Below, piece after piece: positions 50,896 to 59,327 of a DNA stretch of 64,000 bases. The stretch's first letter is position 1, and every line of letters starts with the position of its first letter. The stretch covers positions 1 to 64,000 of the forward strand of contig CAJUDW010000008.1 of NCBI GenBank assembly GCA_910584995.1. The letters run 5' to 3'. The position numbers and the translations under genes were made by a program. The notes beneath the pieces were generated by a model. That model had not been told where the DNA came from. It searched no databases and saw only the letters and a program-made list of their open reading frames with translations. Origin of the DNA: an uncultured Oscillibacter sp. (GTDB taxonomy: Bacteria > Bacillota > Clostridia > Oscillospirales > Oscillospiraceae).

Positions 50896-50930
50896 CCCGC
50901 CCCGCCTTTCCCGGCGGGGCGGGATTTTTT
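50896..50930 (+). terminator. Terminator of the symporter gene
   Basis: CCCGCCCCGCC (50896-50906) pairs with GGCGGGGCGGG (50913-50923), followed by ATTTTTT. Confidence 0.85.
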
Positions 50931-51073
50931 CCTCCTACATTCCCTGCGTGCAGAACGCATCCCATCCCACCCTTCTCTGGCTGTTTTCACTGAAAACCCT
51001 CCTCCGTTCTTGGATGAGACGGGAAGTTCTACAAATATAATTTCCACTTTTTGTGCACTGTTTTTCCGTTTTT

Positions 51074-51105
51074 CTATTGCGTTCCCGTGAACGCAATAGT
51101 ATAAT
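51074..51105 (+). promoter_or_regulatory. Promoter and perfect palindromic operator of the dehydrogenase-isomerase operon
   Basis: CTATTGCGTTC (51074-51084), CCGT, GAACGCAATAG (51089-51099) is a perfect 11+4+11 palindrome. It covers the promoter from -35 (TTGCGT 51077-51082) to the edge of -10 (TATAAT 51100-51105; 17-nt spacer). A weaker site (TGCGT 50945-50949 / ACGCA 50955-50959) lies 130 bases upstream. Bound repressor would exclude polymerase. Confidence 0.8.
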
Positions 51106-51258
51106 CAAAGTCAGAAGAAGAAAAGAGGCGGCACGCCGAACCGGGAGTCCCGGGGGAACGCCGCTCCTGATCCGGCGGCCCCGGCAAGAGCCCCCGGATC
51201 CGTGAAAAAAGCATTTACAAAAATCTTACAAAGTATTATCATGCAGGAGGAATTGATT

Positions 51259-52281
51259 ATGGAACTGAAAGAGTTGAACATCTGCCTGGTCGGCTGCGGC
51301 ATGATTGGCCGGGAGCACATTGAGCGCATCCAGAATCGCATCCGGGGCGCCAAGGTGGTGGCTGTGTGCGATGTGTTCGAAGAAGGTGTGAAGAAGGGCG
51401 CGGAAATCGCCGGCCCCGGCACCAAAATCTACACCAATTTCAAGGAAGCCATCGCCGACCCGGACGTAAACGCCGTAGTGGTCACCACCCCCGGCCAGTT
51501 CCACAAGGATCCGGTCCTGGCGGCCATTCAGGCAGGCAAGCCCGTTTTCTGCGAGAAACCCTTGGCCAACTCCGCCGCTGACTGCAAGGCCGTGGTCGAT
51601 GCGGAGATCGCCTCCGGCAGGCATCTGGTGCAGATCGGCTTCATGCGCCGCTATGACCGGGGCTACAACCAGGTGAAGGAACTGCTGGATTCCGGCAAGT
51701 TCGGCGCGCCTCTGGTGGTGAAATGCACCCACCGGGCCGACGGCGTGGCCGAAAGCTACACCACCGCCATGGCCGTCACGGACACCGCTATCCACGAGAT
51801 CGACTGCCTGCCCTGGCTGGTGGACGACGAGTGGGACGAGGTCCAGTGTATCATGCCCAAGACCACTGGCAAGGCCCACCAGGGCCTCAAGGATCCCCAG
51901 GTCATGATCATGAAGACCAAGGGCGGCGTGGTTGCCATCCTGGAGGTCAACGTCAACTGCGGTTTCGGCTATGACATCAACTGCGAGGTGGTCTGCGAGA
52001 ACGGCGTGGTAAACCTCCCCTGCCCCTCCTTCCCCACCGTCCGCTATGACCACCAGGTTTCCACCAAGATTGAGGACAACTGGATCCTCCGGTTCATCGA
52101 CTCCTACGATGTGGAACTCCAGGACTGGGTGGATCACGCCCTGAAGGGGGAAACCGGCGGCTCCTCCGCCTGGGACGGGTATGTGGCTTCTATCACCGCC
52201 GACGCCCTGGTGAAGTCCCAGGCCACCGGCGCCATGGAAAAGGTCGTTACCGGCGGCACTCCGGACTTTTACAAAAAGTAA
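51259..52281 (+). CDS. Gfo/Idh/MocA-family dehydrogenase (inositol-dehydrogenase-like)
   Basis: A 340-residue NAD(P)-dependent oxidoreductase. The Rossmann opening NICLVGCGMIGREHIERI is followed by the family EKP motif (FCEKPLANS), then MRRYDRGYNQVKELLDSG and a catalytic DTAIHEIDCLPWL (Asp and His). The last is close to inositol 2-dehydrogenases, so a cyclitol or sugar substrate is likely. ATG 51259 follows GCAGGAGGAA. It is first in an operon with two isomerases under the palindromic operator. Confidence 0.88.
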   Translation: MELKELNICLVGCGMIGREHIERIQNRIRGAKVVAVCDVFEEGVKKGAEIAGPGTKIYTNFKEAIADPDVNAVVVTTPGQFHKDPVLAAIQAGKPVFCEKPLANSAADCKAVVDAEIASGRHLVQIGFMRRYDRGYNQVKELLDSGKFGAPLVVKCTHRADGVAESYTTAMAVTDTAIHEIDCLPWLVDDEWDEVQCIMPKTTGKAHQGLKDPQVMIMKTKGGVVAILEVNVNCGFGYDINCEVVCENGVVNLPCPSFPTVRYDHQVSTKIEDNWILRFIDSYDVELQDWVDHALKGETGGSSAWDGYVASITADALVKSQATGAMEKVVTGGTPDFYKK

Positions 52282-52347
52282 TCTTTTCCGCGTTTCCCCG
52301 CAGCGCCCCCCATGACTTCATGATGATTTTAGAAAGGAGTTCCCTCT

Positions 52348-53265
52348 ATGAAAATCGCCTTTGACGTTGACGTCCTCGCCAAGCAGATGCCCATTAAGGA
52401 TTACGTCCGCAAGGTGGCCGACTGGGGCTACAAGTACATCGAGCAGTCCCCCCACCCCCGGATCAACCCCTTCTACAAGCACCCCTTGTTTTCCAGGGAG
52501 TGCGAGGAAGAGTACCGGAAGGCCCTGAAGGAGACCGGCGTGGAGATCTCCAGCTTCATCGTGGTTTACCGCTGGTCCGGCCCCACCGAGGAGCAGCGCC
52601 AGCACGCGGTTGCCAACTGGAAGCGGATGATCCAGATTGCCGTAGACATGGGCGTCCCCGTCATTAATACGGAGTTCTCCGGCGACCCCAACCAGCAGGA
52701 AATCTGCAACGGCATGTTCTACCGCTCCATGGAGGAACTGCTGCCCATCATCGAACGGGAGGGCCTCCGGGTGGAAATCCAATCCCACCCCTATGATTTC
52801 TGCGAGTTGAACGACGAGACCTGCGACATTGTCAAGTCTTTCCGCTCCAAGAACCTGGGCTACGTCTACTCCGCCTCCCACGGGTTCTTCTACGACCAGG
52901 GGAAGGGTGACGTGCGCCACATGCTGCAATATGCCGGGGACGAACTGACCCATGTCCTGCTGGCAGATACCTGGAACCAGACCAAGGACTGCCGCTACAT
53001 CCTGAACCCCCCCTGGCTGAACCAGAGGGGCCGGGCGGACGCCACCATCCACCAGCACACCGCCATGGGCGAGGGGGAAGTGGACTTCGACGGCATCTTC
53101 GAAACCCTGCGGAAAATGGACTTCGCCAACAAGCAGATGAAGCCGGACGCCCCCAAGGCAGGCGGCGACAACATCATCTGCGTCAGCTATTTCGGCTTCC
53201 CGGAGAAGATGGACAAACAGGCCCCCGAGGCCCTGGATCGCATCCGGCACGAACTGCTGGGATAA
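52348..53265 (+). CDS. Xylose-isomerase-like TIM-barrel sugar isomerase/epimerase
   Basis: A 305-residue TIM-barrel protein of the sugar phosphate isomerase/epimerase (AP-endonuclease 2-like) family. Family-like segments are NTEFSGDPNQQE, VEIQSHPYDF, HVLLADTWNQ and GEGEVDFDGIFETL. Metal ligands would be the Glu, His and Asp in these segments. It probably acts on the keto product of the preceding dehydrogenase. AGAAAGGAG precedes the ATG. Exact reaction unknown. Confidence 0.82.
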   Translation: MKIAFDVDVLAKQMPIKDYVRKVADWGYKYIEQSPHPRINPFYKHPLFSRECEEEYRKALKETGVEISSFIVVYRWSGPTEEQRQHAVANWKRMIQIAVDMGVPVINTEFSGDPNQQEICNGMFYRSMEELLPIIEREGLRVEIQSHPYDFCELNDETCDIVKSFRSKNLGYVYSASHGFFYDQGKGDVRHMLQYAGDELTHVLLADTWNQTKDCRYILNPPWLNQRGRADATIHQHTAMGEGEVDFDGIFETLRKMDFANKQMKPDAPKAGGDNIICVSYFGFPEKMDKQAPEALDRIRHELLG

Positions 53266-53284
53266 CACAAGGAGGTACTACCTG

Positions 53285-54145
53285 ATGAAAATCGGCTTCA
53301 ACGAGGGCTGCAACCGGTTCTGTGAGAACCACTCCGTCCTGGAGGATTTGGCTCTGTGTGAAAAATACGGCTTTGACTATATCGACGTCCAGTCTGAGTG
53401 CCTGGACCGGGAACTGGCGGCAGGTAAATACACCCTGGAACAGCTGGGGGACTTCTTCCGCACCCACAACATCAAGATGCTCTCCTACAACGCCCTGATC
53501 TTCTTCAACATGAAGGAAACCCAGGCAGAGAAGGACGCTGTCATGGCCCAGCTGGACGAGATCATCCGCCGCTGCCAGATCCTTGGCTGCCAGATGATCG
53601 TGGTGGTGCCCTCCATGGATTTGAAGGTTAAGGCCACCGTGGACGAAATCCGGGAGGACGCCGTGGCGGTCCTCCGGGAGATGGTGAAGAAAGTCGAGCC
53701 TTATGGGATCAAGCTGTCCCTGGAGTTCTGCGGCGCGCCTTCCATGTCCGTCAACCGCTTTGAATACGCCTACGACATTGTGAAGGAGGTCAATCACCCC
53801 CTGGTAGGCGTAACCCTGGACCAGTTCCATTTCAATGCCATGGCCTCCGGATGGGACGCCCTGGAGAAGGCCGACGGGAAGAAGATCTTCGTCTGGCACC
53901 TGAACGGCACGGAGAACATGCCCTGCGGCGCGGCCTACAATACCGACGAAGTCCGCCTCTGGCCCGGCGAAAAGGGCGACTGCCTGGATCACAAGCGGTT
54001 TGCGGATACCCTGAAAAAAATCGGCTTTGCAGGCGGCGTCTGCACCGTAGAGGTATTCCGTCCCGACTATTACAAGCTTTCCAGCGAGGAGAACATCAAA
54101 AAGGCCGCGGAAGTCACCCGGGCCCACGTGGAAAAATACTGGTAA
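53285..54145 (+). CDS. Second TIM-barrel sugar isomerase/dehydratase (IolE/IolI-like)
   Basis: A 286-residue protein of the same TIM-barrel superfamily as its neighbour, only distantly alike. Segments include KIGFNEGCNRF, KLSLEFCGAPSMSVNRFE, GVTLDQFHFNAMASGW, VWHLNGTENMPCG and CTVEVFRPDYYKLS. These resemble IolE/IolI and hydroxypyruvate isomerase-like enzymes. Two paralogous barrels after one dehydrogenase suggest consecutive steps on a keto-sugar or keto-inositol. ACAAGGAGG lies 8 bases before the ATG. Confidence 0.82.
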   Translation: MKIGFNEGCNRFCENHSVLEDLALCEKYGFDYIDVQSECLDRELAAGKYTLEQLGDFFRTHNIKMLSYNALIFFNMKETQAEKDAVMAQLDEIIRRCQILGCQMIVVVPSMDLKVKATVDEIREDAVAVLREMVKKVEPYGIKLSLEFCGAPSMSVNRFEYAYDIVKEVNHPLVGVTLDQFHFNAMASGWDALEKADGKKIFVWHLNGTENMPCGAAYNTDEVRLWPGEKGDCLDHKRFADTLKKIGFAGGVCTVEVFRPDYYKLSSEENIKKAAEVTRAHVEKYW

Positions 54146-54175
54146 ATACCATCTGCCTGAACCTGTTCCGGCAGA

Positions 54176-54215
54176 GCAGCGCAGGGAGGATAAATATCCT
54201 CCCTGCGCTGCTTTT
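54176..54215 (+). terminator. Terminator of the dehydrogenase-isomerase operon
   Basis: GCAGCGCAGGGAGGA (54176-54190) pairs with TCCTCCCTGCGCTGC (54197-54211), followed by TTTT. Confidence 0.88.
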
Positions 54216-54330
54216 CCGCCTGCCGTGCCGGTTGTCAAAAAAAAGACAAATAGGTTTCCAATAATTTCAAATTGCACGCATAACCACACACATACGAATA
54301 TTTTTTATTCATTTTTGTAAGGATTTAGTG

Positions 54331-54358
54331 TTGCATTTTTTCCCATTTAGTGTATAAT
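54331..54358 (+). promoter_or_regulatory. Promoter of the first hybrid kinase gene
   Basis: TTGCAT (54331-54336), 16-nt spacer, TATAAT (54353-54358), giving a leader of about 190 nt. Confidence 0.7.
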
Positions 54359-54433
54359 AGAGAAAATACACTGACCAAGATTTCGCTGTTTATACCCACA
54401 TTGCCTCCGCTCGTTTTGGGGACACTGCCCTCT

Positions 54434-54478
54434 TGTATGTGGAGTACTCCACATACACTGTCCTCCGAAGGAGGACAG
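54434..54478 (+). promoter_or_regulatory. Two adjacent perfect inverted repeats in the kinase leader
   Basis: A perfect 24-bp palindrome (54434-54457; TGTATGTGGAGT arm) is followed at once by CTGTCCTCC, GAA, GGAGGACAG (54458-54478). AAAAATTTTCT follows the second stem. As RNA these are two stacked hairpins that could act as an attenuator or protein site. Confidence 0.55.
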
Positions 54479-54555
54479 GAAAAATTTTCTATTATCGATC
54501 TCACTACGGCAAACCGTACAGATATTTTGAAATTTGTAGACGAAGGCGGATGTTG

Positions 54556-57492
54556 ATGGCAGCTCTAAGTAAGATAAACAGGAGCAGAAGCTTGCAGACA
54601 ATCGCGCTGATAGGCATCTGTTTGGCTTTGATCCTGATTGGCGGGAACCACTACATATCTTCCCTGCGCAGCGACGTTATGCAGCAGGCGGTCTCCAATG
54701 TTCTGACAGCCACAAAACAGCAGCAGCAGGCGTTTGATATCTACATTTCCGGCGAGCGGGAGTGGCTGCACAGTCTTGCGGAGCACCTCTCCGAATCGCG
54801 GTCGGTGGATAGCGTGGAAATCCGTTCTGCGCTCCGGGCCTTTGCGGAAATCGACGCCTCTTATTCCGTCATCAATCAGGATGACGGCACGTTTTACAAC
54901 AACAAAAACAACAAAACCTACCGTATGTACGGCGGCGAACTCTCCAAATACCGCGCGCTCTCCGGCGCCGGCGTCCGGGATCCCTATATGAGTCTCTATA
55001 CGGCGGATCTGATGTTCGGCTATTACGAATGTTTCACCTTTGCCGACGGCGTCCGCGCCCTCTGCCAGAAGGGCTATGACTGCACCAAGGTGTCCGAGGA
55101 GTTTTCCCTTTCCTTCTACAACGGCCAGGGCCACAGCTATGTGATCACCCGGACAGGGGATATCCTCCTGCGGTCTGTAGACAAAAGCGACAAGAACTCC
55201 TTCGACAACATCTTTGATATGGTGGCCCAGCCCGGTGAAAACGAAAAGACATTCCATACATTCGTCCAGGCGCTGAATAACCGGGAAACCGGCACGATCT
55301 CCTTTACCGGTGAAGGCGTGGAATATTATTATACCTATGTCCCCATGGAAAATGTGCAGGACTGGTATCTGGTCTCGGTTGTGCCCATTGCCGCAGTCAC
55401 CCAGGAGGCAGATGAAATTGTGATAAACTCTCAGGCGACGCTTTTAATGCTCCTGGTGTTGCTGACGGTGTTTTTGTCCTTTTTCCTGCTGATTTGGATC
55501 AGCCGCAAGGATCTGGAGATCCAATACCGGGAACGGCAGTTTGAAATCTTTTCCACCTATCTCTCCAACAATACGGACGACATCTATATCATGCTGGACA
55601 GTTCAGCAGAGTGGGCGGAGTACATCAGCCCCAATATTGAGCGGGTCCTGGGCATCCCCGAGGATGCCGTGGCAAAGGACATCCGGGTGATCGGCCGGGC
55701 AATATACCTGAATAACGACACAGTAGAACTGGAAACCATCAAAAGCATGGAGCCCGGCGACTCCATGAGTTCCATGCTGACGGAGCGGGTCAATTTCAAG
55801 ACCCAGGAGCGGAAGTGGTTCCGGGAAAGCGTCTATTGCGTTTCCATGCAGGACCAGAAGAAAATCATCGTCTATATCTCCGACCGGACCAAGGAACGCA
55901 AGGTGCAGGACACCCTGTCCCAGGCCCTGGAGATGGCCCAGGTGGCCAACAAGGCCAAAAGTTCCTTCCTTGGCAGCGTCAGCCACGATATCCGGACACC
56001 TATGAACGCCATCATGGGTCTGGTGATGCTGCTGCGGGAAGAGGCGGACAATCCCGAACGGGTGCTGGAATACACCCAGCGGATCGACGCCGCCAGCCAG
56101 CACCTGCTGGGCCTCATCAACGACGTGTTGGACATGAACAAGATTGAAGGCGGCGCAACGCTGAACATCTCCGAACTGAGCCTGCCGGATATCATCGACG
56201 AGTTGAATACCATCATCCGGCCCCAGACAAAGGCGAAAAAGCAAACGTTCCATATCTACGCCACCTCCTTCACCCACGAATATCTCCTGGGCGACAAGCT
56301 GCGCATCAATCAGATTTTGATCAATATCCTCTCCAACGCCGTGAAGTACACCGGAGAAGGCGGCACCATCGAAATGTATGTCAGTGAACTGCCGCAGGTG
56401 ATGAAGGATTACTTGAACCTGCAATTCATCATCAAGGACAACGGGCAGGGCATGTCCGAGGACTATTTGAAGGTGATTTTCGATCCCTTCACCCGGGAGC
56501 AGAACTCTGCTACCAGCAAAATCCAGGGCACCGGTCTGGGCATGGCAATCACCAAAAGCCTGGTGGAACTGATGGGCGGCACCATCAAGGTAGAAAGCAC
56601 CCTGGACGAGGGCTCCACCTTCACCCTGAATCTGGAGTTGCGGATCCAGGCGACCACAGACGACCCGTCATTCTGGAAAAAACATGGCGTAACAAAGATG
56701 ATCGTGGCCGACGACGACGAGAACATCTGCCGCAATATCATAAAGGGCATGTCCAATACCGGCGTAACGGTCCATACCGCCTCCAGCGGCCACGAGGCCA
56801 TTGCAATGATGCGCACCGCCCGGGAAGCCGGTGAGCCTTATGATCTGATGCTGCTGGACTGGAAAATGCCGGACCTGGACGGCCTGGAAACCGCCCGCCT
56901 GATCCGGCAGAATTACCCCAAACTCCCCATCCTCTTCTTTACTGCTTACGACTGGAGCGATATCGCCCAAGAGGCCATTGAAGTGGGCGTGGAACACTTC
57001 CTGCCCAAGCCCTTCTTTATGCATAACTTCAAAGAAGCCATCCAGCGGATGCTGGGCGGCCGGAAACGGCAGTCTATCAGCCAGAGCGGCAGCATCGTGG
57101 AAGGGATGCATATCCTGGTGGTAGATGACGTAGAAGTCAACCGGATGATCCTGGTCAAGATCTTGGGCACCCTGGGGGCTACCTGCGAGACAGCAGAAAA
57201 CGGACAGATCGCGCTGGATAAATTCAACGCATCCGCTCCGGGAGAGTATAATTTGATTTTGATGGACGTGCAGATGCCTATCTTGGACGGACACTCTGCC
57301 ACAAAGGCCATCCGCGCCAGCCAGCACCCTGACGCGAAGCGGATTGCCGTCATCGCCATGACAGCCAACGCCTTTGTGGATGATGTGCGGGACGCCTTGG
57401 CGGCGGGTATGGATGCCCATGTCTCCAAGCCCATCGTTTTGGATCAGCTGAAAGCCACCATTCAAGACGTATTGTCCCGCAAGGAACAGTGA
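54556..57492 (+). CDS. Hybrid sensor histidine kinase with two receiver domains
   Basis: A 978-residue membrane kinase. A first helix (about 15-33) leads to an extracellular Cache-like sensor (about 35-290), a second helix (about 291-315), a PAS domain (about 330-450), HisKA with SVSHDIRTPMNAI (His477) and a HATPase_c (NILSNAVKY, GLGMAI). Two receivers follow with phosphoacceptors Asp768 (LLDWKMPD) and Asp904 (LMDVQMPI). ATG 54556 sits 6 bases after AAGGCGG. The domain order calls for an HPt partner, which is the next gene. Its C-terminal half is close to that of the converging kinase at 60573-63716. Confidence 0.92.
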   Translation: MAALSKINRSRSLQTIALIGICLALILIGGNHYISSLRSDVMQQAVSNVLTATKQQQQAFDIYISGEREWLHSLAEHLSESRSVDSVEIRSALRAFAEIDASYSVINQDDGTFYNNKNNKTYRMYGGELSKYRALSGAGVRDPYMSLYTADLMFGYYECFTFADGVRALCQKGYDCTKVSEEFSLSFYNGQGHSYVITRTGDILLRSVDKSDKNSFDNIFDMVAQPGENEKTFHTFVQALNNRETGTISFTGEGVEYYYTYVPMENVQDWYLVSVVPIAAVTQEADEIVINSQATLLMLLVLLTVFLSFFLLIWISRKDLEIQYRERQFEIFSTYLSNNTDDIYIMLDSSAEWAEYISPNIERVLGIPEDAVAKDIRVIGRAIYLNNDTVELETIKSMEPGDSMSSMLTERVNFKTQERKWFRESVYCVSMQDQKKIIVYISDRTKERKVQDTLSQALEMAQVANKAKSSFLGSVSHDIRTPMNAIMGLVMLLREEADNPERVLEYTQRIDAASQHLLGLINDVLDMNKIEGGATLNISELSLPDIIDELNTIIRPQTKAKKQTFHIYATSFTHEYLLGDKLRINQILINILSNAVKYTGEGGTIEMYVSELPQVMKDYLNLQFIIKDNGQGMSEDYLKVIFDPFTREQNSATSKIQGTGLGMAITKSLVELMGGTIKVESTLDEGSTFTLNLELRIQATTDDPSFWKKHGVTKMIVADDDENICRNIIKGMSNTGVTVHTASSGHEAIAMMRTAREAGEPYDLMLLDWKMPDLDGLETARLIRQNYPKLPILFFTAYDWSDIAQEAIEVGVEHFLPKPFFMHNFKEAIQRMLGGRKRQSISQSGSIVEGMHILVVDDVEVNRMILVKILGTLGATCETAENGQIALDKFNASAPGEYNLILMDVQMPILDGHSATKAIRASQHPDAKRIAVIAMTANAFVDDVRDALAAGMDAHVSKPIVLDQLKATIQDVLSRKEQ

Positions 57493-57504
57493 CATAGACA
57501 ATAC

Positions 57505-57536
57505 AGCTGAAAAAGCGCAAATGCGCTTTTTCAGCT
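57505..57536 (+). terminator. Hairpin after the first kinase gene
   Basis: AGCTGAAAAAGCGC (57505-57518), loop AAAT, GCGCTTTTTCAGCT (57523-57536). The T-tract is inside the stem, so read-through to the HPt gene is plausible. Confidence 0.55.
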
Positions 57537-57718
57537 GGCGGGTTTTGGCCCGTCAGCGTGCAGGGCATGTGTGCGTTTTCTATGAAGCCAAACATATCTG
57601 GCCGCGCAGCGGCGCCCAGCGTTGCTTTGCACACCGGGTTGAAAAGCATCATTTAGACCCTTTTCCGCTATATTGGCTGTGTCTTCGCAGAATTATATTG
57701 AGAGGAGAGTTGTTAAAG

Positions 57719-58078
57719 ATGGATTTGTTAAAAGAACTGGAAGGTCTTGGTGTCAACGTGCAGGAGGGCCTGGACCGTGTTATGGGGGACGAAGAGTTGT
57801 ATAAAATGATGCTGGATATGTTTATTTCCACAATTGAAACCACCCCCATTTCTCTGGATGACTTTGACAACTCCAACCTCGACGAGTTAATCAGCCGGAT
57901 CCACTCGCTGAAAGGGACCACCGGAAACCTGTCTATCCTTCCGCTTTTCACCCGTTACACCAAGACCCTGACTCTGCTGCGGGAAAACAAGCCCGCAGAT
58001 GCTAAGAAGACCTATTCCAAGCTGCTGCCTGATCAAGAGCAGATTATTGACTGCATCAAGCGGCACAAGACCGCCTGA
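57719..58078 (+). CDS. Histidine phosphotransfer (HPt) protein
   Basis: A 119-residue helical protein. The HPt motif RIHSLKGTTGNL places the phospho-His at His62, followed by the usual Gly and Leu positions. It would shuttle phosphate from the kinase receivers to the response regulators downstream. ATG 57719 follows GAGGAG; an upstream in-frame start at 57521 lies in the hairpin region and is rejected. It lies between the first hybrid kinase and the two HD-GYP-type regulators. Confidence 0.85.
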   Translation: MDLLKELEGLGVNVQEGLDRVMGDEELYKMMLDMFISTIETTPISLDDFDNSNLDELISRIHSLKGTTGNLSILPLFTRYTKTLTLLRENKPADAKKTYSKLLPDQEQIIDCIKRHKTA

Positions 58079-58172
58079 CAGCAGCGCCTGGCGCGGGGCC
58101 AGTCCCTCCGAAAAGACGGGGCGCCAAATCCCCGTCCCCGCAATTTCGTATCATTGATGAGGAGAAAAAGCT

Positions 58173-59213
58173 ATGTCCCAAGATCGGAAATATCTGTTGA
58201 TCGTAGATGACACGGAGATTGACAGAATCATTCTGAAAAGCATACTCTGTACGGAATTCGAAATTTTGGAAGCCAGCAGCGGAAATATGGCGTTTGAGTT
58301 CATCACCTCCAAGCGGGAGATACTGGACGCGATCCTGCTGGACATCTCCATGCCAAATATTGACGGGTTTGATGTCATGCGGTTCATGGAGGACAAGGGA
58401 ATCAACGACATTCCCGTTTTCCTGGTCACTGCGGAGCCTACCCGGGCCAACGTGGAGAAGGCGCTACAGTACAATGTGGCGGAGTTCATCGGAAAGCCCT
58501 TTGACAAGGAAGATATCCTGCGGCGGCTGCGGTCCCGTCTGGGCGTCCTGCCCCGCTATGATTTGGAAAAGGGCGATTTGACGGAAACGCTGAAGTACAT
58601 ATCCGACCTGGAGGTATTCTATCGGAATTACCTGGCGAACTTCGGGAAGAACGACGCCCACTACCGGATTATGACGGACCTGATGGAGATCCTCCTGACC
58701 AACTATAACCGGCTGTCCCGTGGATCCCGGCTAAGTGAGGACAATATCACCCTCATCAGCAAGGCCGCCTATTTCTGTGACATCGGCGAAATGCTGATCC
58801 CCGACAAACGGCTCCAACTCCTGTCGGGGCGGACGACCTCGGTGCAGGATCTGCAAAGGAACCACACAGAGTTCGGCGCCAGCCTGATCCGTCTGAACCG
58901 GTCCGAGAAATGCAGCTACTTCGTAGAGGTCTGCGCCAGCATGTGCCTGCACCATCACGAGCGTTTTGACGGAAAGGGCTATCCCAGCAAGATCATGGGA
59001 CGCAACAACTCCATTTTCAACCAGTTCTGCAGGCTGGTGGACGAGTTTGACCAAATGCGTTCTAAATTTTACGGCGACAAGGCCAAACCTGTCAGTTTCG
59101 TCATCAAACGCCTGCTGCATGACGACAGCGGCATGGTAAGCCCGGAGGTCTATTCCGTACTGGAGGATTGTGAAAAGCAGATTTTCAACTATTTCATGAA
59201 AAAAGACGTCTGA
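58173..59213 (+). CDS. Response regulator with degenerate HD-GYP domain
   Basis: A 346-residue protein. The receiver domain (1-120) has Asp57 (LLDISMPN), the acidic pair DD in LIVDDTEID and Lys in GKPFDKED. The C-terminal 200 residues have the HD-GYP fold, but the metal-binding HD dyad is replaced: CDIGE (202-206) stands where HDIGK is expected. The HHHERFDGKGYP stretch (260-271) is kept. It is unlikely to hydrolyse cyclic-di-GMP and could be a binding or regulatory pseudoenzyme. GAGGAGAAAAAGCT precedes the ATG. Confidence 0.85.
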   Translation: MSQDRKYLLIVDDTEIDRIILKSILCTEFEILEASSGNMAFEFITSKREILDAILLDISMPNIDGFDVMRFMEDKGINDIPVFLVTAEPTRANVEKALQYNVAEFIGKPFDKEDILRRLRSRLGVLPRYDLEKGDLTETLKYISDLEVFYRNYLANFGKNDAHYRIMTDLMEILLTNYNRLSRGSRLSEDNITLISKAAYFCDIGEMLIPDKRLQLLSGRTTSVQDLQRNHTEFGASLIRLNRSEKCSYFVEVCASMCLHHHERFDGKGYPSKIMGRNNSIFNQFCRLVDEFDQMRSKFYGDKAKPVSFVIKRLLHDDSGMVSPEVYSVLEDCEKQIFNYFMKKDV

Positions 59214-59327
59214 CGGCAAACGGCGCCGCTTTCCCCGGCGGCGGTTTTCCGCTGACGGTGTCTGGGATTTGAAATTGAAGCATCCGTATGTTGGTAAATC
59301 GGACTGAATAGAGAAGGACGTGTGGCA

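Noticed and set aside
49047..51047. 666-residue minus-strand frame opposite the symporter
   Set aside because: Composition (Gly, His, Gln, Asp) is that of a reversed membrane-protein gene; no motif.
36890..58140. Short GGGACTGCC / CCCCGTC-type stretches at about 36893, 42716 and 58100 as a dispersed repeat family
   Set aside because: Shared stretches are under about 12 bases in GC-rich spacers; chance similarity cannot be excluded by eye.
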